Source of the DNA: Fasciola hepatica
Lineage: Eukaryota; Platyhelminthes; Trematoda; Plagiorchiida; Fasciolidae
NCBI GenBank assembly: GCA_948099385.1
Contig: CANUEZ040000020.1
Coordinates: 8,216,501 to 8,280,500 of the forward strand
Direction of reading: 5' to 3'
Length of the DNA: 64,000 nt
The notes under the pieces were generated by a model, which saw only the letters and a program-made list of their open reading frames with translations, searched no databases and was not told where the DNA came from. Below, piece by piece: positions 50,019-60,496 of the stretch; the stretch's first letter is position 1, and every line of letters begins with the position of its first letter. Both the position numbers and the translations under genes were made by a program.

Positions 50019-50715
50019 TTCCATGGTTTTCAATGGTGAGTTGAGCGTTCAAGCTGCATGATGAATCATAATATCCATTTGCATACTGCTGCTTGAATCA
50101 ATCAGTGTCTGACTAATATACGTTCCACAGCGCGACCATGGAAGTATCGACGTTGGTTTGAAATCAGCCACCGAATTACCCGGAACCCCGGGCGCCCCTC
50201 ACCTACCTCTCGGCTAGGCGAGCGTACAGGCAGGACGGTCCGCACTGCGCCTCACCAAGGTCAATTGGACAGGACAAGACAGGACAATGCTTTTTTGAAG
50301 TGTACACCGCTATGAGACTAAACCCCAAATGTTCCCGGATCTTGTGATTATCTTGTGGTCTGAATGTCTCCAGCTGGCTGGAAGATAGTTCATTGGATGA
50401 TGGGGCAACGGGAAAAGGGGAAAGGGTTCAAAATACAAATCTTGACAGTATCTTGCATCTGGCATTGCCGGCGAACTGGAAGATAGACAGGTGGACAATG
50501 CGAAGGGGCTCAAGACACTAACGTCGACCATATCTTGATTCTTGAATTTTCGGTGATCTGGGAGATAGGCCGCAGGACCGTGAGAGGTAGTCCAGCTTTG
50601 CGACAGTCCGTTCAGCTTGAGTTTCATGAAAGATTCTGTCATGGGAGATCTGTCAAACATCGAACAGAGGGGTCTTTGAACCGCTCGCCGCGAGCGCCAT
50701 AGCCGTGGTTCAGTT

Positions 50716-53366
50716 ATAATAATAATAATAATATTGGTATATTTCTCGGCCATGGTCGAGAGGCACGCGCTAACGCATGATCATGGTGTAACATGTTACT
50801 CAGTATGGTGAAATATTCACAAAATTCTAAGTATGAAAGCCGAGAGTATCAGAAATGGAAAAACATAGACAGCAACAGTTTGAATGGATCATTCTGTTAA
50901 TGGTTTGCGCGGCAGTTTTGAACCAGTTTCGAATCCGGGCTAGGCAGTGGTGCGCGGTGGAGAAGTCGAAGAAATCGTCAACGCAGTGCTAAGGAGGCAT
51001 TATGAACAAGAATGATGCAAGCCAAGGAAACCGGAGGCCAACTAAGGTTCTGCAGATGGAGTAAATTTTTAACAAGAAGAAGAGGGGGGAAAATCGACGC
51101 ATGCGAAGAGGATAGCGATCCATGAAGACAATGCAGACCCTGAATGGCGGATTGACCGGAGTTTGAGAAACGGAATGAGCTTTGAATCAAGGGGACATGA
51201 GGCCAATTTCGTGAAAGTGAACTGGTGGATGTGGGAGAAACAGCAGTCCATAAAAAGGTAAGTTTAGATTCATGGCCAATAACATGTACTATTCAGAAAT
51301 AAGAAGGCGCAACTGGAAGGTTCTCGAGAAGTGGAGAGTCAATTTCCAACCGGCTACGGTTCGGAGGAAGGATAACCTGTGGTAACGGATAATAAAGTGG
51401 GAAAATCTTCGCATGGACTTCAGCGTGATTATGCTGTTTCACTGACAAATATATGTATGTGTTGATGCATTTGCCTTCAGTGTTATTTAGTGTCATTTCT
51501 GGCAATGTACGGCTTTGAATGCGTAAGTTCCTTCTGGTAGGGCACGGTATGTGTCGGTCGATCAGCCGAGTGTGGCTGTATATTATCGGCATGCGCGTGA
51601 ACTGGAATTCGGGTTCGTTGCGTTAGAAAACGCTGAACGATCTGATAAGCAATTAGGGGTATCTCCTGTTGTGTGGTTTGATTTCAGTCTCAGTTGCTAT
51701 GGTAGGTTCCACTTGAGTCTCTATCCGTGCGAGTCAAAGCGGCATCCTTGGTTAGCCAATTTGGCGGCTGAGATGGTGAGAGACAACGAACCTGAAATAA
51801 AGGGAGATTTCAGTCTGGACGTGGTTCCAGCTGTGGGTTATGATATGATATGAAGACAATAAACAATGGATTGGTTTGGTCTATGTGAGTAGGGCATGGG
51901 TAAAATAGACTCGCAGTGGATTTGAGCTGTACTGCTGCAGGCCGACGAAGTTGCGTACACCGGCTTGGTAACTGTATGCGTTTAAAAGGATTTGTGATTT
52001 GCCCGTGAGCATGGCATCGCTGGGATACTAATAAAATACCTAGGGCTTCACGGTTATGATTGGTTAGTAATGATAACCCTCGATACCGTTTGCTTACGCA
52101 GAACGTGGTTAGGCAACGAGGCGACAGGATAGGTTTGAAGTGACAGACTGAGCGAGTAGGACTAACGTACTGTTTGCGTGGCTCTATGCTGTTACTGTCT
52201 CTTTCTGTATAGTGGTTATTCTATACTGAGGAGTCAAAGTAGAAGGAACTATTGGGGTGACAGTAGTGATACATTAGAGGTAATTGGTCACTTGTCTTGG
52301 AACTTTGACGCGAGTTCATCTATGCTCTTCCTCGATAGTGCAATCGTACTGAGATTAAGCTCCAATGTGAGCAAGGAAATCTGATGCGGATATGATTGCA
52401 TGGTTACTGTGGTATCTTTTTCGCTGTTATCGTGCTGCAAAGCAGGACTACACCAATGTGAGGACTGGTTTGGGGAACCGTGAGAGGTGGGTCCGAATTT
52501 TCGTCAGGGAAGCAAACTCTAACGGTCTACATTTGGTGCTCATGATAGGCGGCACAAGGGCCAGCTTCAGGTAGAGAGGTAGCACGATACACAACTACTT
52601 GCATCCAGCACGCGGCTCTCCAAGAATGATCCACACTTTTTAGACGTTCTTATTATTCTTTTTTTAATGGTTTTATCACAGTCAGGTATCTGGCTGTCAG
52701 AGAAGGCGGAGCTGTTTTTGGTGGGCGACCACAGCTCCCACGCCCCGGCCGAAACATGGACCGCATGTAACAAGCCGCGTTGGGAATAGGTCAACCACAC
52801 CGGTCAATCCGTAGCGACACTACAACCCAGAGACATGGGTCACATGTGACAGGGCTGGTGTGCCTGGAAGACAAAACAGTGGGGTATATTTTTTTCTCAC
52901 TTTTTTGTGCCAATCTCTTACTTTTTGCTGTTTATGTCTTATTGGTGGTCAACTCTGTGCAGGGAGACCATCACGGCCAGGAAAGTTTGTAGAAGTGCCG
53001 CGCTAACACTCGCCTTATCCGTGAAGTCAGAACACCCAGGCCGTTTACATGGGACAAAAAATGCAGGGAGAGGTAGGGTCAACCACAGCCTGTGATTATT
53101 CGATGGGGTTTATGTTCAACAAAACGCCAGTCTGCAAAAAGATGGGGTACAACTTGCAGCACTGACAACGTGATTCTTCGGTACGATCCACAGATGGTTA
53201 GTAGTTTTGCTGGCTAAGTATCAAGTGTTGTATAGGCCTATCGTGGAGGATGCTAGAGTTCTGTGATAGGGACAGAATTTGAGCTGTGAATGTCTTATGG
53301 TGACTACTGGGTGGAGGTTGAGGAGTGTGACAGGTGCTGCGTCTTGGGTTAGAGACAGAGGCAAAA
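50716..53366 (-). mobile_element. 3' segment of the LINE-bearing insert
   Basis: On the minus strand the insert ends in (ATT)n (50,716-50,733) directly against the left 2.6-kb repeat, as a LINE tail abuts its target. No coding family is recognisable here; 51,551-51,853 (plus) and 50,753-50,310 (minus) are open but unassigned, the latter mostly inside the repeat. A second short ATTATTATTA run occurs at about 53,366-53,375, so the LINE may end there and this part may be a separate element. Confidence 0.45.
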
Positions 53367-53572
53367 ACCTAATAATAATCAGCACAGGAAATGTTCAAAG
53401 ACTGTCTTTCTTGCTTCCAGTGGTATTTCATAAATTCAAATACGACTTCTGAAGCACTGGCCTCAGTCGTGAGAGTTATTATGTTTAGGCATTGTAAACT
53501 GGTAGGTTTACGCTTAGGTGATGGCAATTACGTCGTATGGTGTGGCACATCCTAGATTATCAAGGGTTCGGG

Positions 53573-55023
53573 TTAGTATCCAACGCTTTCCTCATAAGCT
53601 CTGTCAAAAGACATATAAGGATTCGTAAGAGCTATCAGTTTTTGGATGTCCAGAGCTACGTGTAGTCTAGACTTAAACATATTTAGGGAATCTACGGAAC
53701 GTACATCAGCTGGGAGTTTATTCCACAGAGTTGCATATTTCAGGAGGAAGAAGTTTTGCCTTAAGGATTTCCGAGAAGTAGGGATCGTTATACGGTGTTC
53801 CCTATTACGCAGCTGATGTGTCGAGTTTATACTGAACTGAACTTGGCTGGAGGATACAGCTTGTTTGTGGAGCAAAGTAAACAAAAATGCGAGGTTGAGT
53901 TTTATTCTCCTAAGCCATAGGGGATCAAGCCGCAAGATTGTACACCGCTGTCTGTAGGTCAGGGTCGTAGAAGGCCCAAACAGTTTTTTGGTAAATCGAC
54001 GCTGTACATTCTCAATGTCGATAATGTCACGTTTATGCATATTTGAGAACACAAGCGTACAGTACTCTAGGGTTGGGCGAATATGAGTTTTGTATATCTC
54101 TAACTTACTGTTCGTGAGAAGAAAATTTCTCTGCAACAAGCCAAGGGACTTATTTGCCCGTGCAGTTATGTAGGAAGTGTGTTCAGAGAAATTTAAAGTG
54201 TAAGAATATTGCAGTCCAAGGTCTCTAATTGTTGGGGAATATGGGAGTGAGACACCGCCAATCTTAAGCGTATCATAAGGGATATTGCAGTTTAGCGAGA
54301 GATAACTGCTTTTGTTCACTGAAAATTCCATTTTCCAGCGATCACACCAGGAGGATAAGGACTGTACGTCGACCATGATGTTATTCAGTGCTGCAGGTAG
54401 GTCTCCTCGTTCGAATTCATAGACTATCTTCATATCATCGGTGAACAAGAAAATTTCGCCATAAGTGATGACATTGCAAATATCGTTTATATATAGTAAG
54501 AACAGCAGTGGTCCTAGAACACTACCTTGGATAACCCCACTGTTTACTGGGTGGGGGTCTGATATCTGACCGTTGATGCAGGTAACTTGGTGACGGTCTT
54601 GTAGATAGGATTTAAACCAATTGAGTAGGGGGTTTTCAATACCGTATCCCCTGATCTTGTTGAGTAACTGCAGATGTGGCACTCTGTCGAAGGCTTTTGT
54701 CATATCAAGATAGATGATGACGAGTGCTCTGTCTTTGTCGGCAGCTGTTGTTACCAAATTTAGAAAGTTAAATTGGCAGGTTGAACACGACCGTGATTTG
54801 AGAAATCCGTGCTGTCTTGGGCTGATGAGCTTATGTGCAGAAAGGTAGTCGGTCAGGTAGTGTTTTACGAATTTTTCTAGCAGCCTCGAGATCATTGGCG
54901 TATGATTAATCGGGCGGTAATTGGCAATGTCATGCACTGCGCCTTTCTTGTGCCTGGGGACAATAATGGATTTCTTCCATTGGCTGGGGAAGGTCCCGGT
55001 TTGCAGAGATAAATTCTATAGGT
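53573..55023 (-). pseudogene. LINE ORF2, RT domain (frame-shifted continuation)
   Basis: Continues ORF2 in another frame. Before the open stretch (54,937-53,573, 454 codons) there is a TAG near 55,018, inside what reads NLSLQTGTFPSQWKKSII. RT motifs: NYRPINHTPMISRLLEK, RQHGFLKSRSC, IIYLDMTKAFDRVP (first Asp), SGVIQGSVLGPLLFLLYIND, and IFLFTDDMKIV, where the usual FADD is FTDD with both Asp kept. The thumb and C-terminal REHRITIPTSRKSLRQNFF ... LWNKLPADVRS are complete. Only the upstream shift and stop disable it. Confidence 0.85.
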
Positions 55024-56868
55024 TTAGTAGTAGTAGAAGGCAATATCCGGGCCGCCTAGAGCGAATATTGCTGACGGTAGGCCGTCAGGACCGGGGTAGT
55101 AGGTCGGTTTGAAGGTGTGAATGTATCTATTTATATCCGTAGTGGTAACCGTGATAGAACTTAGTGAGGAGTTTGTGACAGACGGGGTGACAAACTGGGT
55201 ACACGATGGACTAAGAGACACGGTGGTTGTGAAGAAAGTATTAAACGTGTCAGCTATCTTTCGAGGTGAGGTTATGAGGTTATCCAAATGGATGATTTGT
55301 TTTATGCATCGAGTTGATTGTGGGGCACGATCCCTGTGTATCCGGGCTAGCTCTTGAGCTTTGTTTGGGTGGCGCAAAGCTTTGGTTTCTTGCTTTAGTT
55401 GTAGGTCACGGGCCTTGCGGTGGATTTCGTGATAGAGGCGTTCCAGTCTGAAGACTGTAGAAAAGTCTCTATTTCGTTGGTACTGCCGTCGAAGCTCGTC
55501 GTATTTCTGCTTTAGCCTGGCTATATGGTAACCTGCTGGTCTGGATGGATTGTAGGGGCGTGATATGTTTTCGATGCATGAGTGTAAATTTGAGTAGAGG
55601 AGGTCAGCGGCGAACTGGGGATTTGCTGTTAGGAAGAACTCGTCCCAGTTTCTGGAGCGAATTTGGGAGGGAATATGGTCCCATTTAAAGTGACGGAAGG
55701 AGGGACCGTTACATGGTAGGCTAACAGTACGTGGCTTGACTTGAAATCTGCAACTGACGATTTTATGGTCGCTGCCTGTGTAGTCGTTTAGTACGGAGGC
55801 AGAGACGTTCGTGAGACCCAGGGTAAATATCAGATCAAGGATGTTATTCTTTCTGGTAGGTTGTTTTACATGTTGGGCCCACTGGCCCAGGCGAATGCAT
55901 GAGGCAAATTGCAAATACTTGTAGGGGGCAGAAAAGGAGGACCAGTTTACGCCCGGGGCATTGAAGTCGCCTGCTATAAATTTACCTCCAAATGGCAGGT
56001 CAGCGATGTAATTAAATGCATCAATGATGGGATTAAATGTGGAAGTGTCATTTCTGGGGGGCCGATATATACAACCGACAACTATGTTCATCTGAGATAA
56101 AGAAATTGTAAACCATATAAAATCTTCAACATTTGCGAGTACGGTATTTTCCAGTAGGGTGGCAGATAGGCTGCTCTTGACGTACCCCACGCAACCTCCA
56201 CCGCGACGGTAGATTCGTTGAGTCCTGAAGGTTTGATAACCGATCAGTGATATTTGGTCAGAAGGTATGTTCTCGGTGAGCCAAGTCTCAGTAATCAGGA
56301 TTATGTCGAACTTGTGGACGACGGCCAGTCTTTTTATAGCGGAAAGCTTGTTCAAGATGGAACAAGAGTTGAATAGTGCTATGGTAAGCATTTCTGTAGG
56401 AGGCTTTGAAGCGTCAGTGGATTTGGTAGCCAGGGTGTGCGTTGCAGGGCGGTGATCAATGGGCGGGCCACCCATGCAGGAAGACAGGATGTGAGTTGCT
56501 ACTTCCTTTTGGACAGCTCTATCCTTATCGCCGCACATTGTACATTGGGCCGAACACTCATGATTTTCAGCAGAGATTAACACTGGATGCTGAGGTGTTA
56601 TTGTAACGCGGGCTAATAGATCTGGAGGGGAGTATGGTGACTCTAGGTGGGACCTTTGAGGCAAAACAGGTATGAATCGGGGGAGAGTTTGTAAGGATGC
56701 CAGGGGGTCAGCAAGGGGGCGGGGAGCAGTAGAGGAAGGGCAGCCATGGTTTTGATGGAGGCCTTGTGAGGAGAAGGACGAAAGGCAGGGTAAGTGGGAT
56801 TTTAATGGAACAGGTATGATGTTTCGGATAGAGTTTGTTGAGGTGGGAGGCATCTCACAAGGCTCCAT
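55024..56868 (-). CDS. LINE ORF2, endonuclease and start of RT
   Basis: The frame is open back to 57,636, but I start at the Met at 56,868, since the upstream part overlaps the Pro-rich ORF1 and looks like a shadow. A second Met (56,853) follows the ORF1 stop by one base. The AP endonuclease begins near 56,385: LFNSCSIL (Asn), ITETWL (Glu), CIYRPP, GDFNAPGVNW (Asp, Asn), and SDHK (catalytic His). Next come an R-rich linker and the RT entry YYPGPDGLPSAIFALGG, after which the frame is lost at 55,024 in a run of TAC/CTA triplets. The endonuclease would nick target DNA to prime reverse transcription. Confidence 0.85.
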   Translation of the reverse strand: MEPCEMPPTSTNSIRNIIPVPLKSHLPCLSSFSSQGLHQNHGCPSSTAPRPLADPLASLQTLPRFIPVLPQRSHLESPYSPPDLLARVTITPQHPVLISAENHECSAQCTMCGDKDRAVQKEVATHILSSCMGGPPIDHRPATHTLATKSTDASKPPTEMLTIALFNSCSILNKLSAIKRLAVVHKFDIILITETWLTENIPSDQISLIGYQTFRTQRIYRRGGGCVGYVKSSLSATLLENTVLANVEDFIWFTISLSQMNIVVGCIYRPPRNDTSTFNPIIDAFNYIADLPFGGKFIAGDFNAPGVNWSSFSAPYKYLQFASCIRLGQWAQHVKQPTRKNNILDLIFTLGLTNVSASVLNDYTGSDHKIVSCRFQVKPRTVSLPCNGPSFRHFKWDHIPSQIRSRNWDEFFLTANPQFAADLLYSNLHSCIENISRPYNPSRPAGYHIARLKQKYDELRRQYQRNRDFSTVFRLERLYHEIHRKARDLQLKQETKALRHPNKAQELARIHRDRAPQSTRCIKQIIHLDNLITSPRKIADTFNTFFTTTVSLSPSCTQFVTPSVTNSSLSSITVTTTDINRYIHTFKPTYYPGPDGLPSAIFALGGPDIAFYYY

Positions 56869-58471
56869 GGAAAGAGTGTGAGGGGGTGGAGTAGTAGCGA
56901 AAGGGCTGTTGATGAAAGGGGCCTTGGTGTGAAGGGTCAGTTGGCATAGCGTGCAGTGGTGTCGGAGTAGAATACGGCGATGTTGGGTGGTAGGGGAGCA
57001 GAGGATGTTGAAGCTGCGGAGGGTTAAGATGGGGCACACCATGAGGCGGAAAATGGTCGGGCGCGGGCCACATGTTGTGGTACCGGTTGGCAACGATGCT
57101 GGTAACTCGTCCTGCATGGTTCGAGTTTGGAGGTGGTACATTAAGTGGAAAATTTGTGATATGGTACTGCATCTGTGGACGTAAATACGGCGGGGTCTGG
57201 GTTTGTGGGTGTGGGATGTAGCAGTGGGGTACGCGGATCTCCGGGGGACCAAATAAATGCGCTGGTGGACTAGCGCTAGGGTGAGCGACGAGATTTCGTG
57301 TGTATGGCCGAGGTGGGGGTCGTGAATGGGTAGTAGGCCGGTTAGCTGGAGCGCGAGAGGTCCTATGTCGACTGTCGAATAAAGATGGGAGCGTGACAAT
57401 GTCAGTGCAGACGAGGTTTTGGCCTCTGGGAGCAACAGGTGACGAGGGTGACGTTGTGGCCGAAGCGCTGGGAGACAACGTTGCAGTTGGCTGGTTGGTG
57501 CTGGGTGGCGTGTTTGAAGCTGGCGGTTTATTTGCTCGTTTGGCAGACAGACTAGAGCGTGGATGGCTGCTTGCAGAGAGAGGGGGTTGTATTGCTCGGC
57601 TGTGGGTAGACAGTGGTGGAGACTGGAGTGCAACATGGAGCCTTTTTGGGGGACGTTGAGGTGTTGGAGGTGAACGGGACGAATCTAGGTCCACATTTTG
57701 AGCTGGTGCACTGGTTAGCGGGAGTGGTAACGAGTTGTTTACGGTGGGAAGTTTCTCAGGGGAGCTTTGTGGCACTGGGTCAGACGGTGGTGGGAGTACT
57801 TGGATGCTGGCATTCGATCTAAGGACCTCCCTCTGCAGAGGGGTTTTGTCTGGAGCAATTTTTATATTTTTCAATGATGTGGATTTTGCGATGGACTCTC
57901 TCTTTCTGACGAATTCCACGGCAGTGCTCTCTTCTGGAAACTGAAACAGTAGCGGGCACATGTTTCGATGTGACCGTTTTCTGAGTCTTTTGCAGTAGCA
58001 CTCGTGGTGTGACATATCACATGCCATGAGCAATGACTGTTTGACCGAGGAAAGGGGCAAACGATCTGGAACATTAAAAACAACGGCATTTTTAGAATTT
58101 TTTATCCGTCTATGGACTTCAGATGCAACAGAGTCCAGGAAGTGGCCGGCTGATAGGAGACTTTCAGTGTTTGGATGTTTTAAAGGATCAGCAATATATG
58201 CTAGTGGCAGCAGCATGGTCAGGGCATCGTCCATGGATCGTAACTGTTTCTCTAAGGACGATAGGTTTTCCTGAAGCGCATTATATTTGTTACTGGCTTC
58301 ACTGTATATATCGACCAGTGGTACTGAACACGGCACGGAGGAGGTAGAAAGTTGGGGGCGTTTAGTGCTTGTAAGTGGAGTGCGATTTGCCGCTCGGTGA
58401 ATGAGGCGATTTGAAGTCGATCTAGGCATGATATTTGAAAGAACTTTGATAGAAGTGGATTCGCAGGTCAA
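56855..58471 (-). CDS. LINE ORF1 protein (538 aa)
   Basis: Intact. The N-terminal 55 residues are basic. Residues about 60-95 (NALQENLSSLEKQLRSM) look like a coiled coil. Residues about 125-215 (KNAVVFNVPDRLP ... PLLFQFPEESTAVEFVRKRE) have the alternating pattern of an RNA-binding domain of ORF1p type, possibly RRM-like. The rest is low-complexity, rich in Pro, Ser, His and Thr. ORF1p coats LINE RNA and acts as a nucleic-acid chaperone. I chose the first Met (58,471); a second Met at residue 15 is possible. The stop overlaps the ORF2 start. Domain assignment is by pattern only. Confidence 0.8.
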   Translation of the reverse strand: MTCESTSIKVLSNIMPRSTSNRLIHRAANRTPLTSTKRPQLSTSSVPCSVPLVDIYSEASNKYNALQENLSSLEKQLRSMDDALTMLLPLAYIADPLKHPNTESLLSAGHFLDSVASEVHRRIKNSKNAVVFNVPDRLPLSSVKQSLLMACDMSHHECYCKRLRKRSHRNMCPLLFQFPEESTAVEFVRKRESIAKSTSLKNIKIAPDKTPLQREVLRSNASIQVLPPPSDPVPQSSPEKLPTVNNSLPLPLTSAPAQNVDLDSSRSPPTPQRPPKRLHVALQSPPLSTHSRAIQPPLSASSHPRSSLSAKRANKPPASNTPPSTNQPTATLSPSASATTSPSSPVAPRGQNLVCTDIVTLPSLFDSRHRTSRAPANRPTTHSRPPPRPYTRNLVAHPSASPPAHLFGPPEIRVPHCYIPHPQTQTPPYLRPQMQYHITNFPLNVPPPNSNHAGRVTSIVANRYHNMWPAPDHFPPHGVPHLNPPQLQHPLLPYHPTSPYSTPTPLHAMPTDPSHQGPFHQQPFRYYSTPSHSFHGAL

Positions 58472-60017
58472 ATACTAACCTCAGATTTTACTGTTTAGAA
58501 AAAAAACCTGATTTATTTTAGCTAATGGGGATGTCTTGCAAAGCTGTTTGTGAACTACTTCCCTAGATACATCAGTGGAAACTATACCACTGGCCCAAAA
58601 AGGCGACGTCATGGATTTGGGCATGGTCGTCTCAAGCAACTTTAAACCCTCGGTACAATGTCTGCAGGCTGCTAACAAGGCAAACAGAGCCATGTTCCAG
58701 CCGCGCAGGATGCTCACATTGAAAATTTAGGGTACTTCTGCTACTGCATACGACTCTTGTCCGACCCCACTTAGAGTATGTAGTCTAAGCCTGGGCTCCG
58801 CAGTTAGTGAGGGACACCCTCTTTCTGGAGAAGGTTCACGGGAACGGTGTTGGGGCTGCGAGGGCTGTAGTGCGGGGACAGGCTAGTAGAGCTAAAGCCG
58901 TTCTCGCTGAAGCACAGAACGTGGAGGGGGGTTGATCGAAACAATGAAACAGTTAAATGGGTTGTCAGCTACAAACAAACCGTTGCTTACCCACGACGGA
59001 AACTTCGCTAGTCACGAACACGATTAAACTAATCAAGCCGAGGTTCGGCAAGACTATCAGAGCTCGGTTGTTTGCCTATAGGCTTAGCAACAACTGTAAT
59101 AAACTTCCCGAGGCGGTAGTGGAGGCGAACACTGGCAACGTTCAAGAGGAAGCTGGACGCTACGTGGACACGTCTTTCCGGACTATCCGTGAGTCAGCCT
59201 TTTGAGCCTAGTTGCAGTACTTCATTCAGTTCCAGTATTCTTCCTCTTCCTTCTCTTCGTCGTTTTCACTCCTCTTTTCTTTTCTTGAGTATTTTCCAGT
59301 CTACCTAAGTGTCTTCTCTAACTACTTCCTGGTCTCCCTAGAATAATTCTACCACTTCATGAGAGCTGATTGCTGGGGGTCTTAACTCTTGTATGGAGAG
59401 TGAACCTGCTGCTTGCCGAGGCCTACCCTATTGAAACGTTGTTATCTGCTACTCTCTCGGACGGCGATTCCGATATTTGTCGTCCTTCCAGTTACTGAGA
59501 GTCAACGGGTCCCATAAAGTCCAAGCACATTGAGGCCCGGGGGCTGGCAGGTGCAAGGAACTGGACTACCATTGGCATTGGCCGTCAGCCCTGTGCTCAA
59601 TTCATTTTTTTATTAAATTTGCACAGGACATTGCGTGGCTAAAACCAATCATGTGTCAAGATATTTGTGTTATCCACGCGTTTCCGTAGCTCCCAACACT
59701 GTGTTCAAGGCGACAGTATGAGCCCACCTATCCAGATACAGACAATGGCAGGGGTTTTGGACGCCTACTACGTCGTGATTTTGTTTGGCATTTCTAGCCG
59801 AAACGATTTTGTATTGGAAATCTCGCCTGAACAGTGCGCGCTGCTCAAAGGAAACGCGCGCCACCGCGGTGCGAGGAGTGCTCTGATTTATTCTGAGCTT
59901 CGTCACGGCCGGGTGCATCACGGTATGAGAAAGAGCCAGGGTTTGATGGGCACATTCATCAGGGACCAAACAGGCGCATAAAAACGTGAGGATGAGTTAT
60001 TCCTTCATGTAATATCC

Positions 60018-60185
60018 ATTTGCATTTGAGTAATAGGAGATAAGATTTGTATATAATATGATTCATCATGCAGCTTGAACGCTCAACTCACCATTGAAAA
60101 CCATGGAAGCACTGTACAGCTGTTTCATCCTTGTTGATGAATCATATTATATACAAATCTTATCTCCTACTACTCAAATGCAAAT
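60018..60185. repeat. Fold-back with SINE fragment in its loop, right copy
   Basis: Counterpart of 49,553-49,720 in the right 2.6-kb repeat. One arm mismatch is resolved here (GATTCATC). Confidence 0.85.
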
Positions 60186-60368
60186 AGTAACCAAGCTCTG
60201 TAGGTTGTTCACAACGGAATGCCTTCGTTGTACTTAGGCCCCTACAGAGAAGTCATCCATCATAGGAGTCGATCGCCGTGTGGGAAGCGAGTTGTTGCCG
60301 TTCAAAAAGCCAGTGACGGAAGGGTGCTATATCATGTAGTGTAGAAGTTCAACAAACCGTTAAGAGCC

Positions 60369-60441
60369 AGCCCGGATAGCCTTGCGGTTAAGGTGTTCGA
60401 TTCACAATCGTTCACCCCGGGTTCGAGTCCCAGTAGGGGCT
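60369..60441 (+). promoter_or_regulatory. tRNA-like pol III head of a SINE (intact)
   Basis: 73 bases with tRNA layout: A box TAGCCTTGCGG at 60,377-60,387 (one mismatch to consensus) and a perfect B box GGTTCGAGTCC at 60,419-60,430. The acceptor ends AGCCC/GGGCT still pair over five of seven positions, but the anticodon stem is weak. I read it as a tRNA-derived SINE promoter, not a working tRNA gene. The hammerhead begins 22 bases after the B box. Confidence 0.7.
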
Positions 60442-60451
60442 CGGTGGATGT

Positions 60452-60496
60452 GCACTGCTGATGATTCCCAACAAGGATGAAACAGCTGTGCAGTGC
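60452..60496 (+). ncRNA. Hammerhead ribozyme in SINE-like unit, G17 variant
   Basis: Identical to 49,974-50,018 except that the cleavage-site nucleotide 17 is G (60,490) instead of A. Hammerheads cleave after H (A, C or U), so this copy should fold but not cut. Confidence 0.75.

Larger units (their letters stand above)
48121..50715 (+). repeat. 2.6-kb direct repeat, left copy
   Basis: From ACCACTGGCCCAAAAAGG to GCCGTGGTTCAGTT. Matches 58,586-61,193 with about six substitutions that I could spot and one 13-bp deletion here. Contents: the CR1-like RT 3' end, a non-coding repeat, a fold-back and the tRNA-headed hammerhead unit. The two copies flank the 7.87-kb LINE-bearing insert exactly. Confidence 0.95.
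53366..58585 (-). mobile_element. CR1-like LINE, nearly intact
   Basis: Minus strand: 5' UTR of about 110 bases, ORF1, ORF2 with AP endonuclease and RT, 3' region. Only one frameshift and one stop were found in about 4.9 kb of coding sequence, so it is much younger than the other elements here. Its 5' end abuts the right 2.6-kb repeat at 58,585/58,586. Confidence 0.85.

Noticed and set aside
56869..57636. Upstream extension of LINE ORF2 as a longer protein
   Set aside because: This part overlaps the Pro-rich end of ORF1 in another frame, shows no domain, and is probably open because of C-rich codons. The endonuclease begins only near 56,385.
60369..60441. Functional tRNA gene
   Set aside because: The acceptor stem pairs at only five of seven positions, the anticodon stem has about three pairs, and the sequence continues directly into a ribozyme unit. 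A SINE head fits better.
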